From assembly GCA_020846875.1 (NCBI GenBank), contig JADLDB010000052.1:1-64000 (forward strand): a stretch of DNA of 64,000 nucleotides, given 5' to 3'. Origin of the DNA: Myxococcales bacterium (GTDB lineage Bacteria > Myxococcota > Myxococcia > Myxococcales > Myxococcaceae). Each line of letters starts with the position of its first letter. Position 1 is the first letter of the stretch. Made by a program: the position numbers and the translations under genes. The notes below the pieces were generated by a model. It was given only the letters and a program-made list of their open reading frames with translations. It did not search any database and had not been told where the DNA came from. Shown here piece by piece: positions 6,813-14,554 of this stretch.

Positions 6813-8795
6813 GTGCCCGGCGCTCCTTTCGGCGCCGCGGCAGGACGGGGAGCGTCGCTGAGGTCGATTGGCACCAGACTGCTGTTGGCGGTGGCGCTGC
6901 CGGCGTCGGTGGTGGCCCTGCTGGGGACCGCCGCCGCCTGGCGCCAGACAGACGCCGCCGTGCGGGAAAAGACGCGCGCCGACGCCGTCGGCCTGGCCGA
7001 GTTCGTCGCCACCAGCTTCGGCACCGTCGACGACACCCGCCCCGGCACTCCCCCCCGCGTCGCCCACCGCGCCGTCACCAACGCCGTGCGCAGCGACTGG
7101 TCCGCCATGAAGCTGGTCACCGAGCTGCGGATCGTCGATCGGCAGGGAGTGGTGCGCTGGTCCCGGCGGATCGAAGAAGAGGACAAGGTGCTGCCAGACG
7201 CGCAGCGCCTGCTCGCCGTCACCGCCGGCCGCGCCTCCTTCGAGACCCCGCCTGGCCTGTCGCCCCTCGGCGGCGGGGGGGGTGACGTCATCTACCCACT
7301 CGGCGGCGTGGCGTGCGGCGGCTGCCACACCGGCGAGGCCACCATGCGCGCCGGCGTGCTGCAGTTGGTGGTGGGCGAGTCGGCCCTGCGCCGGCAGGTG
7401 GCCGAGGTGTTCTTCCAGGCGACCGGCTTCGTCGTGGCCTTCGTGGTGGCGCTCGCGCTGCTCGTCTTCGTCGCGGTGCGCGTCTTCGTCAGCCGCCGCG
7501 TCGCCCGCCTGTCCGCGGTGATGAAGCGCGTAGAGGACGGGGATCTGGTGGTGCGCGCGCCGGACCTCGGCCAGGACGAGCTGGGGCAGTTGGCCCGCGC
7601 CTACAACAAGATGCTCGCCCGCCTCACCGCCCTCAAGGCCTCGGAGATCGACACCCAGCGCGATCTGGATCACGCCCGCACCGAGCTGTCACTGAAGGCC
7701 GAGCTGGAGACGCGCGTGGGCGAGCTGCAGATCCTCTACGATCTCGCGCGCACCATCACCTCCACGCTCGAGCTGAACGAGGTGCTGGCGCGGATCGCGC
7801 AGGTCGTCCCGAAGCAGCTCAAGGTCCCCAAGTTCAGCATCATGCTGCTCAACGGCGAGGGCCTGCTGGAGGTGCTCAAGGCCTTCCCAGCCAACGTCGG
7901 CTCGGAAGGGCTGACCTTCTCGGTGGGCGAAGGCATCTGCGGGCACGCCGCGGCCACCCGCAAGGACGTGTACGTCCCGGATCTGGAGATCGACGGAAGC
8001 TTCCGGATCCGCGGCGGCGCGGGGGCCAGGGGCCGCGGGTGCCTGTTGGCGGTGCCGATGGTACACGGCGATGAGCTGCTCGGGGTGCTCAACTTCGAGC
8101 GCCCGGAGAAGGCCGACTTCTCCGCCGAGGAAATCGAGTTCTTCACCGCGGTCGCCGGCCAGGCGGCCATGGCCGTGCAGAACGCGCGACTGCACGAGCA
8201 GACGGTGGCGCTGTCGGTGACCGATCCGCTGACCGGGATCCCCAACCGGCGCTATCTCTTCCAGCAGCTCGACGCAGAGATCGTCCGCGCCAACCGCTTC
8301 GGCACGCAGCTGTCGGTGCTGATGATCGACATCGATCACTTCAAGCACTTGAACGACACCGCCGGCCACAGCGCAGGCGACGAGGTGCTCAAGCAGGTGT
8401 CCTCGATCCTCCGCAACACCGTGCGCAAGGTGGACACGGTGGCCCGCTACGGGGGCGAGGAGTTCCTCGTGCTGCTGCCGCAGATCGCCCGGCCGGAGGC
8501 GCAGGAGGTAGCCGAGAAGCTGCGCCGCAGCGTGGAGGAGTCGGTGGTGCAGCACGCCAGGGCTCAGCCCGGCGGCAAGGTGACGATCTCGGTGGGGGTG
8601 GCGAACCTGCCCGGCGACGCAGCCGAGCGGGTGAAGCTGGTGGACTGCGCCGACTCGGCCCTCTACGCGTCCAAGCGCGGAGGCCGCAACCGCGTCACGG
8701 CCTACCAGCCGGGCATGGAGCTGGATCCGACGCGCCAGCGCGGGCCTCACGCGCAGCGCCGGCGCACGGGAGAAGTCCCCCTCACCCGCGCGTGA
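6813..8795 (+). CDS. membrane diguanylate cyclase with periplasmic c-haem motif, HAMP, GAF and GGDEF
   Basis: A 660-residue sensor enzyme that would make cyclic di-GMP. Order of parts: transmembrane helix 1 (about 22-43), periplasmic domain (44-200), helix 2 (about 205-228), HAMP (about 229-283), GAF (about 312-465) and GGDEF (about 470-640). The active-site loop reads YGGEEF and an intact RKVD inhibitory I-site lies five residues before it. The periplasmic part contains VACGGCHTGE with Cys168, Cys171 and His172, a perfect c-type haem CXXCH site, suggesting redox, O2 or NO sensing. The GTG start at 6813 lacks an obvious Shine-Dalgarno; a CTG further in (LRSIGTRLL) follows GGGGAG and could be used instead. 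Confidence 0.9.
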   Translation: MPGAPFGAAAGRGASLRSIGTRLLLAVALPASVVALLGTAAAWRQTDAAVREKTRADAVGLAEFVATSFGTVDDTRPGTPPRVAHRAVTNAVRSDWSAMKLVTELRIVDRQGVVRWSRRIEEEDKVLPDAQRLLAVTAGRASFETPPGLSPLGGGGGDVIYPLGGVACGGCHTGEATMRAGVLQLVVGESALRRQVAEVFFQATGFVVAFVVALALLVFVAVRVFVSRRVARLSAVMKRVEDGDLVVRAPDLGQDELGQLARAYNKMLARLTALKASEIDTQRDLDHARTELSLKAELETRVGELQILYDLARTITSTLELNEVLARIAQVVPKQLKVPKFSIMLLNGEGLLEVLKAFPANVGSEGLTFSVGEGICGHAAATRKDVYVPDLEIDGSFRIRGGAGARGRGCLLAVPMVHGDELLGVLNFERPEKADFSAEEIEFFTAVAGQAAMAVQNARLHEQTVALSVTDPLTGIPNRRYLFQQLDAEIVRANRFGTQLSVLMIDIDHFKHLNDTAGHSAGDEVLKQVSSILRNTVRKVDTVARYGGEEFLVLLPQIARPEAQEVAEKLRRSVEESVVQHARAQPGGKVTISVGVANLPGDAAERVKLVDCADSALYASKRGGRNRVTAYQPGMELDPTRQRGPHAQRRRTGEVPLTRA

Positions 8796-8798
8796 GGG
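8779..8798. terminator. inverted repeat between convergent genes
   Basis: CCCTCAC and GTGAGGG form a perfect 7-bp stem with a 6-base loop, overlapping the stop codon of the diguanylate cyclase and preceding the end of the convergent rlmE gene. There is no T-tract on either strand, so it may be a weak or Rho-assisted bidirectional terminator. Confidence 0.35.
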
Positions 8799-8811
8799 CA
8801 GGTGCGCGCCC

Positions 8812-9417
8812 TCAGCCCGCCCGGCGACGCAGGCCGACCAGGTAGATCTCCATGCTGGCGCCGCGCGTCGCCTCCGGGCGCACCACCTTCACGTCCTCGT
8901 ACGCGCCGCGCAGCTCCTCCCGGAAGTCCTCGAAGCCGCCGCCCATGAACAGCTTGGCGATGAAGTGGCCCCCGGGTCGGCCGCGCCGCCGGCCCAGCTC
9001 CAGCGCCTTGCCCGCCAGCCGCAGCGAGCGCGCCTCGTCGGTGGCCTTGATGCCCGTCGTCTTGGGCGCGAGATCCGACACCACCACGTCGATCGGCCCC
9101 GGGTGCAGCGCCTCCAGCTTCGCGTCGAAGTCCAGAGCCAGCACGTCCAGCACCGCGGTCTTCACGTTGGGCCGGCCCAGCGGGCGGATCTCCGCCAGAT
9201 CCACGCCCACCACGAAGCCCGTCGGGCCCACTTCGCCCAGGATCACCTGCAGGAAGCCCCCGGGGGCGGCGCCTAAGTCCACCACCACCTGCCCCTTCCG
9301 GAAGACGCCGAAGCGCCGGGCGATCTCGTCGATCTTGAAGGCGCTGCGGGCGCGCAGCCCGGACTCCTTCGCCTTCTTGAAGAAGAAGTCCTTCGGCTGG
9401 TAGGGCCGCTTCGCCAC
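8812..9417 (-). CDS. rlmE: 23S rRNA 2'-O-methyltransferase RlmE (FtsJ/RrmJ)
   Basis: A 201-residue FtsJ-family enzyme, close to the usual RlmE length of about 208. The SAM-binding loop reads VVVDLGAAPGGFLQVILG. The K-D-K-E catalytic set is recognisable as Lys28 (SAFKIDEI), Asp in VVVSDLAPKTTG, Lys in FIAKLFMGG and Glu in SMEIYLVG. It methylates the ribose of U2552 in the A-loop of 23S rRNA in the family's model. It is followed on the same strand, 21 bp upstream, by a small secreted protein gene with no evident connection. Confidence 0.93.
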   Translation of the reverse strand: MAKRPYQPKDFFFKKAKESGLRARSAFKIDEIARRFGVFRKGQVVVDLGAAPGGFLQVILGEVGPTGFVVGVDLAEIRPLGRPNVKTAVLDVLALDFDAKLEALHPGPIDVVVSDLAPKTTGIKATDEARSLRLAGKALELGRRRGRPGGHFIAKLFMGGGFEDFREELRGAYEDVKVVRPEATRGASMEIYLVGLRRRAG

Positions 9418-9438
9418 GGGCGCGCTTCCGACGTCCCC

Positions 9439-10089
9439 TCAGGGCGCCGCGGGAGGCGTGCCGCTCTCCTGGGAGAGATCGTCCCCGTTGGCGACGTTCT
9501 TCACCTTCTCGAAGAGCTTCATGTACCGCGTCTCGGCGAAGTCCTTCACCTTGTCCACGGCGATCCGCTTCGCCCCGGTGCCGCTGATCAGCGCCTGGAA
9601 GACGCGGGCCTTGGGCGCCGCCTTGTCCTGGGCCCACACGGTGATGGTGGAGGCGATCGGGCAGGCCTCGGCCGCCTTCGCCGCGGCGAACGACGCCTCC
9701 ACCGGCAGCGCCTTCAGCTCGGCGTTGAACCACTGCACGTAGGCCACCGCGTGCGCCGCCTCCGTGTCCACCTCCAGCCGCCCCACCCGCCCGGCCAGCT
9801 CCCCCGTGGCGAAGACCTCCTTCAGGTTGGCCTCGCACTTGGCCTTCAAGTCCCCGGCCTCGTCGCCCTTGGCGATCGCCTTCTCCAGCTCCTTGGGCTT
9901 GTAGCCCGCGTCCTTGGCGATCGCCGGCAGGCGCTTCTCCGGCTTCATCGCCTGCACCCGCTCGTCGGCGAGCGCGATCTTGTAGTGCCGGTACATCTTG
10001 AACTCGTCCTCGGACAGGCCGAGCGGCTCGACCGCGAGGACGGGGGCGGACGACAACAGGACGACCAGGGCGAGGAACGACGAGCGCAT
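9439..10089 (-). CDS. secreted protein of unknown function
   Basis: A 216-residue protein with a clear signal peptide (MRSSFLALVVLLSSAPVLAV) and a GGAGG ribosome-binding site before the ATG at 10089. The mature part is helical and charged, with segments such as LSEDEFKMYRHYKIALADER and EKRLPAIAKDAGYKPKELE. A second region has two Cys residues about 80 residues apart (AKCEANL and EACPIAST) that could pair in the periplasm. I do not recognise a family. It is probably cotranscribed with rlmE and is divergent from a zinc-ribbon gene 42 bp away. Confidence 0.75.
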   Translation of the reverse strand: MRSSFLALVVLLSSAPVLAVEPLGLSEDEFKMYRHYKIALADERVQAMKPEKRLPAIAKDAGYKPKELEKAIAKGDEAGDLKAKCEANLKEVFATGELAGRVGRLEVDTEAAHAVAYVQWFNAELKALPVEASFAAAKAAEACPIASTITVWAQDKAAPKARVFQALISGTGAKRIAVDKVKDFAETRYMKLFEKVKNVANGDDLSQESGTPPAAP

Positions 10090-10131
10090 CCGGACAGGAC
10101 CTCCAGGGTGGGCGTGCGTTATACCCACGCC

Positions 10132-10419
10132 ATGCCCGGGTGTGGAAAGTGCGGCGCGCAGCTCGACGTCATGTTCAACCAGGTCGGGCGGGCGGACACC
10201 TGCCCGGAATGCGAGGCGGAGCTGCACGCGTGCATCCATTGCCGGCACTACGACGAGAGCGTCGCCAAACAATGCAAGGAGCCCTTCGCTGAGGTGCCCC
10301 AGGACAAGGAATCCGCCAACTTCTGCGACCTGTTCCAGATCGGCGACGGCACGGTGCGCGACTCAGGCCCCTCGAAGGCGTCGCTGGTGTCGGCGGCGGA
10401 GGCGCTCTTCAAGAAGTAG
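10132..10419 (+). CDS. small zinc-ribbon protein
   Basis: A 95-residue protein with three Cys pairs: CGKCG at the N-terminus, CPECE, and CIHCRHYDE, followed by CKEP and FCDLF. The first two pairs look like a zinc ribbon and the later cysteines may form a second site. It is close in style to short cytoplasmic zinc-ribbon proteins annotated as hypothetical in many proteobacteria. The last 57 bases overlap, tail to tail, the 3' end of the peptidase gene on the other strand, so both transcripts would be complementary there. The function is unknown. Confidence 0.78.
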   Translation: MPGCGKCGAQLDVMFNQVGRADTCPECEAELHACIHCRHYDESVAKQCKEPFAEVPQDKESANFCDLFQIGDGTVRDSGPSKASLVSAAEALFKK

Positions 10420-11835
10420 CAGGGCGATCGCCGGGAGCGCCGGACCGGGCATGGCCGCGCAGCCGGACCTCGGCGCGGTGGACTCCCCGCAGGTGACGGG
10501 CGCGCACCCCTCCCCTTCAGCGCACAGCCTCTCACCGCACTGGCCCTCGCCCGGCGCGTCCAGCGTCACCTCGAAGGAGCCGTCCTCCTGCAGGCGAATG
10601 TCGTCGATGAGCCACCCCGTCACCTCGCCCGAGTAGCGGTTGGTGTCCAGGGTCAGGTTGTCCTGTGCCAGCGCGTTGCCCGGGAAGCCCGGCCGCAGGT
10701 AGCGCCCGTCGTGGAAGAGATCGGTGTTGGCGTACAGGGGCCTGCCCTGCTCGATCTCATAGAGGCCGTCGGCCTGCACCAGCCGGATGTACGGGTGGAA
10801 GGGATCGCACTCCACGCAGTCCAGGCTGCGCTCGGCGAAGGCGCCTTCGTCGCCCTTGAGCTTCACGGTGCGATCGACGTGGAAGACGGCCAGCCCGCGC
10901 GTGGACAACGACCTGTCGAACGCGCCCGGCCCCCGGTTCTCGATCAACAGGTACTCGCTGCCGGTGCCCAGCCGGTACACCTCCCCGGTGGTCTCCGCGG
11001 GCTGGATCCGCACCCGCTGGCGGCCCTGCACCTGGTGCCAGTTGGCCCAGCGCAGCCGCAAGCGCGTCTCGGCGTCGGGCAGCGGCACCTTCGCGTCGTA
11101 CCCCCACGCGCCCATGAAGGAGAGGTACAGCCCGTCGTACCGCTGGGACTCGTCGTAGAGATCGGTGAGGCCGAGCAGGTGGCCGAACTCGTGGATCATC
11201 ACGAAGCGATCGCCCTCGCCGGCGATCGCGAAGTGCCCCAGCTTCACCCCCTGCACCACCAGCGGCCCGCCGGAGCCGCCGTTCAGGTTGTCCCCCCGGT
11301 TGAAGAAGGCGAACGGGAAGGCCAGGCCGCCGAACGGCGTGTTGGTGAGGATCATCACCCCGTCCGCCCAGCCGTCGGACGTGCCCCTGCGGCCGTTGAG
11401 ATCGAGCTGGGTGAAGTCGAAGCCGGCGTCGCGCGTCCTCGTGATGATGTCGCGCATCATGTCCATGCCGCTGGTGAGCGCGGTGATGTCCCCCCGGGCG
11501 ATGGCGCAGCCGGGGAACTGGGCCGCCGGCAGGGGGCAGGTGTCGTACGTCACCTTCGGCGCCACCACCACCCGGGGCCGGTAGCGCCCGAGCGACGCCG
11601 TCTCGTAGTAGCGCACGAAGCCGTTGGGATCGTCCGGGCCGAAGAAGGCCTGGAGCGCTTCGGCGCCCAGCGGAGGAAAGCCCTTCACCTCCACGGGGAT
11701 CAGCACCAGCTTCGCGTCGCCCAGGTACGGGGCCTTGTGCGGGCCCACGTCCTCCCGGATGACGAAGTGATCCATGTAGTCGGCCCGGGCGAGGACCGGC
11801 AGCAGGAGGACGAGGACGAAGATGGCTCGCAGCAC
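10363..11835 (-). CDS. secreted M6-like zinc metallopeptidase with MYXO-CTERM-like tail
   Basis: A 490-residue exported protease. The signal peptide is about 1-18 (MLRAIFVLVLLLPVLARA). The catalytic zinc site is MIHEFGHLLGLTDLYD, a metzincin-like HEXXHXXGXXD pattern as in the immune inhibitor A/M6 group. A beta-rich C-terminal region follows, then a Cys-rich stretch (GQCGERLCAEGEGCAPVTCG). The end reads SGCAAMPGPALPAIALLLLEE and then an Arg cluster, resembling a MYXO-CTERM surface-sorting tail (Cys, hydrophobic helix, basic end) although the helix is short. It lies 52 bp upstream of nothing on its own strand except the acyl-CoA dehydrogenase stop. Likely a cell-surface or shed protease used in predation or matrix turnover; that role is inference. 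Confidence 0.85.
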   Translation of the reverse strand: MLRAIFVLVLLLPVLARADYMDHFVIREDVGPHKAPYLGDAKLVLIPVEVKGFPPLGAEALQAFFGPDDPNGFVRYYETASLGRYRPRVVVAPKVTYDTCPLPAAQFPGCAIARGDITALTSGMDMMRDIITRTRDAGFDFTQLDLNGRRGTSDGWADGVMILTNTPFGGLAFPFAFFNRGDNLNGGSGGPLVVQGVKLGHFAIAGEGDRFVMIHEFGHLLGLTDLYDESQRYDGLYLSFMGAWGYDAKVPLPDAETRLRLRWANWHQVQGRQRVRIQPAETTGEVYRLGTGSEYLLIENRGPGAFDRSLSTRGLAVFHVDRTVKLKGDEGAFAERSLDCVECDPFHPYIRLVQADGLYEIEQGRPLYANTDLFHDGRYLRPGFPGNALAQDNLTLDTNRYSGEVTGWLIDDIRLQEDGSFEVTLDAPGEGQCGERLCAEGEGCAPVTCGESTAPRSGCAAMPGPALPAIALLLLEERLRRRHQRRLRGA

Positions 11836-11887
11836 GGCCCTGACGGTGTTTCACGCCACGGGCCCGGGGCGCAAGAGCCCCCGAAGA

Positions 11888-13027
11888 TCAGAAGCCGACC
11901 AGCTTGGAGATGATCTCCTTCATGATCTCGCTGGTCCCGCCGCCGATGGTGATGAGGCGAATGTCGCGCCACGCCCGGGCGATGTCCGTCTCTTCGATGT
12001 AGCCCATGCCGCCGTAGAACTGCTGGCAGTCGTACGCCACCTTCTGGGCCAGATCGCCGGCCACCAGCTTGGCCATGCTGATCTCCTTCACCGGGTTCTC
12101 CTTCGCCTCGAACAGCTCCACCGCGTGGTACGTGAGCCGCTTGCAGGCCTCGATGTTCGACAGGTGCTCGACGAACTTGTGCTTCCACACCTGGAACTTG
12201 ATCAGCGGCTTGCCGAAGGCGCTGCGCTCGTTCCCGTAGCGGACCGCGTCGGCCACCATCTTCTCCATGGCGGCCACGGTGGTGATCGCCGCGGTCAGGC
12301 GCTCGCCCTGGAAGTTGGTCATCACGTGGTAGAAGCCTTCGTCCTGCTCGCCCAGCACGTAGCGTGCGGGGATCCGGCAGTCCTCGAAGTAGAGGATCGC
12401 CGTGTCCGACGAGAGGTTGCCGATCTTGTCCAGCTTCTTCGACACCGAGAAGCCCTTCACGTCGGTGGGGAAGGTGAAGAGCGAGATGCCCCCGTAGCCC
12501 TCCGGGCCGGTCCGCGCCGCCAGGGTGATGAAGTCGGCCCGGGTGCCGTTGGTGATCCACATCTTCGAGCCGTTGATCACGTACTCGTCGCCCACCTTGC
12601 GCGCCGTCGTCTTCAGGTTGGCCACGTCGCTGCCCGCGCCCGGCTCGGACACGCCCAGCGCGGCAACCTTCTCCCCTTTGAGCGCCGGCTCGAGGAAGGT
12701 GCGCTTCTGCTCGTCGGTGCCGATCTCGTTGATGATCGGCGTCGCCATCTGGCTCTGCACCAACAGCGCCATGTTCACGCCTGCGTTGTGGCTGTAGGTG
12801 AGCGCCTCGCAGAAGGCGGTGACGTACCAGTAGTCCAGCCCGCTGCCGCCGTACTTCGGATCGTGGTTGATGCCCAGAAAGCCCAGCTCGCCCGCCTGCT
12901 TGAACACCTCGCGCGGGAAGATGCCGGCTCGATCCCACTCCAGCGCGTGCGGCGTCAGCTCGCGCTCCACCCACTGGCGAACGGACTTGCGGAAGGCTTC
13001 GTGCTCGGGCGTGAAGAAGTTCGGCAT
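11888..13027 (-). CDS. acyl-CoA dehydrogenase
   Basis: A 379-residue FAD-dependent acyl-CoA dehydrogenase, the usual length for the family. Signature segments are ALGVSEPGAGSDVANLKTTA in the middle domain, WITNGTRADFITL, and the C-terminal QFYGGMGYIEETDIARAWRD with the LITIGGGTSEIMKEII flavin-binding stretch. The probable catalytic Glu is in GGMGYIEE or GGGTSEI depending on subfamily. The ATG at 13027 is preceded by GGGAG at a good distance. It catalyses the first oxidation of acyl-CoA in fatty-acid or branched-chain amino-acid breakdown. A perfect AT-rich palindrome 40 bp upstream suggests repression by a TetR- or MerR-type regulator. Confidence 0.94.
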   Translation of the reverse strand: MPNFFTPEHEAFRKSVRQWVERELTPHALEWDRAGIFPREVFKQAGELGFLGINHDPKYGGSGLDYWYVTAFCEALTYSHNAGVNMALLVQSQMATPIINEIGTDEQKRTFLEPALKGEKVAALGVSEPGAGSDVANLKTTARKVGDEYVINGSKMWITNGTRADFITLAARTGPEGYGGISLFTFPTDVKGFSVSKKLDKIGNLSSDTAILYFEDCRIPARYVLGEQDEGFYHVMTNFQGERLTAAITTVAAMEKMVADAVRYGNERSAFGKPLIKFQVWKHKFVEHLSNIEACKRLTYHAVELFEAKENPVKEISMAKLVAGDLAQKVAYDCQQFYGGMGYIEETDIARAWRDIRLITIGGGTSEIMKEIISKLVGF

Positions 13028-13066
13028 GTGTGCTCCCTGAACGCGGCGCCCTGGAAGGCGCCGGGA

Positions 13067-13084
13067 ATTGATTCCGAAATCAAT
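13067..13084. promoter_or_regulatory. operator-like palindrome upstream of acyl-CoA dehydrogenase
   Basis: ATTGATTCCGAAATCAAT is a perfect 7-bp inverted repeat with a 4-base centre, AT-rich in a very GC-rich surrounding, ending 40 bp before the ATG. A second inverted repeat GGCGCC-N6-GGCGCC lies at 13045-13062, between the palindrome and the gene, and may form a 5' leader hairpin. Confidence 0.5.
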
Positions 13085-13108
13085 ACCAGACGGCTCCAGA
13101 AACGCAAC

Positions 13109-13135
13109 GGGGGACCCGCCCTGAGGCGAGCCCCC
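13109..13135 (-). terminator. GC-rich hairpin after the Cys-rich lipoprotein gene
   Basis: GGGGG and CCCCC plus CGCC and GGCG pair around a CTGA loop with a small internal loop. On the minus strand it follows the stop at 13170 by about 35 bases and is trailed by TTGCGTTTCT, a weak T-rich stretch. It probably ends the surface-protein transcript that starts near 24144 or within it. Confidence 0.5.
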
Positions 13136-13169
13136 CCGACACGCGCGGGTGACGCAAAGGCGAGCGCGG

Positions 13170-14498
13170 CTACATCGGGTTGCAGTAGCCGAAGCCGGCC
13201 GGCGCGCCGGTGATCTGCAGGCACGTCTGCGGGCGCGGCACCTGAATGCAGCCCGCGGTGCCGGCGGCCACGTCACAGTAGGCCCGGCAGATGCCCGTCT
13301 GGCCCAGCACCAGCCCCAGGCAGTGGATGGACCGCGGCGCGGGGTTGGTGGAGAAGCAGGCGGTGGCCACGGTGCAGGCGTCGTCTTCCTTCTTGGTGTC
13401 GGTGGGCGCCGCGCAGTACGCGGCCGGCGTGGCGGCGGAGGAGTCGTAATAGCAGTAGGCGCCCGACGGGCAGTCCGGGGTGCGGATGTCGCAGGGCCGC
13501 CGGCAGGCCTGCTGTACGGGGTTCTGCACGCAGATCTCAGCGGGGCTCACGCCCCCGTCCGTGTTGGCCGGGGCGCACACCAGCCCGCCACGCCCACCGC
13601 ACTTGCACTTGCCGTCCTCGGGATCGCAGCTGGTGCCGCCGGTACAGCTCTTCGGGCCGCCGTCGGGCTGGGTGCACTGCTGGCCGCCCTGGCACTGCGG
13701 CGGAGGCCCCAGGTTGCAGATCTGGTTGCTGGCGCACACCGGGCCGCCGGGCCCGCCGCACTTGCACAGCCCGTCCACCGGATCGCAGGTGGTGTTGTTG
13801 GTGCAGGTTACGGAAGCGCAGGCGTTGCCCGGCCGGCAGGCCAACTGGTTGGCCGCGCAGCCCGCGTCGGAGCCAGGGGGACACGCGCAGGCCTCTCCGC
13901 TCTGGCACACCACGCCGCTGCATTTGCACAGGCCGTCGGCGCCGTCGCACACGTTGTTGCCGGTGCAGCTCACCCCGGTGCACGCGTTGGCCACGCACGT
14001 CTTCGCCCCGCCCATGTCCACCGAGCAGCTCTGCCCGGCGCTGCACTCCGCGCCGCCGCACTTGCAGCGGCCCGTCAGCTGATCACAGGCCTGGTTCACC
14101 GGGCACGCCACCTGGCCGCAGTTGACGCGCGGCACGCAAGCCTTGGCGTTGGGGTTGCACTCCTCGGTGTCGGTGCACACCGTGCCGCCGGTGCCGCCGC
14201 ATTTGCACAGCCCGTCCAGCACGTCGCAACTGGTGCCCGGCTTGTCGGTGCAGTCCACCCGCGAGCAGCGGGTGGACAGGCAGGTGTTGGACACCGGATC
14301 GCACGAGAAGCCCTCGGAGCAGACGACGCCGCCGCGGCCTCCGCACTTGCACACCCCGTCGGACGGATCGCAGGTGAGCGGCGCTTCGCAGCTGACGTTG
14401 CGATCGACGCAGAGGTTGTTGCTACCGCCGCCGCACGACGCGGTGACCGCGCCGACGAGGAGCGCGGCCAGGGCCGCCAGGACAATGTTCTTCAGCAT
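13170..14498 (-). CDS. Cys-rich repeat lipoprotein
   Basis: A 442-residue lipoprotein (signal peptide 1-21, lipobox VTASC). The mature part is built from about seven repeats of roughly 40 residues, each with the core CDPxDGxCKCGG followed by a Gly-rich turn and VC, for example CDPSDGVCKCGGRGG, CDVLDGLCKCGG and CDPEDGKCKCGG. These look like small EGF- or kazal-like disulphide knots. A different Cys-containing C-terminal domain (about 330-442) follows. The even spacing suggests a rigid rod on the cell surface. It is the last gene of a three-gene minus-strand set, 56 bp after the large two-part protein. The function is not known; adhesion or recognition is plausible. Confidence 0.85.
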   Translation of the reverse strand: MLKNIVLAALAALLVGAVTASCGGGSNNLCVDRNVSCEAPLTCDPSDGVCKCGGRGGVVCSEGFSCDPVSNTCLSTRCSRVDCTDKPGTSCDVLDGLCKCGGTGGTVCTDTEECNPNAKACVPRVNCGQVACPVNQACDQLTGRCKCGGAECSAGQSCSVDMGGAKTCVANACTGVSCTGNNVCDGADGLCKCSGVVCQSGEACACPPGSDAGCAANQLACRPGNACASVTCTNNTTCDPVDGLCKCGGPGGPVCASNQICNLGPPPQCQGGQQCTQPDGGPKSCTGGTSCDPEDGKCKCGGRGGLVCAPANTDGGVSPAEICVQNPVQQACRRPCDIRTPDCPSGAYCYYDSSAATPAAYCAAPTDTKKEDDACTVATACFSTNPAPRSIHCLGLVLGQTGICRAYCDVAAGTAGCIQVPRPQTCLQITGAPAGFGYCNPM

Positions 14499-14554
14499 GG
14501 TGGGGAGACGTCCTCCAGGTGGATTCAAGGCCTTGAATTCCAACGGCTCGCTCT

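Noticed and set aside
5859-7673. Long antisense frame across the diguanylate cyclase and PgeF genes
   Set aside because: Low-complexity translation, and both genes on their own frames carry clear family motifs.
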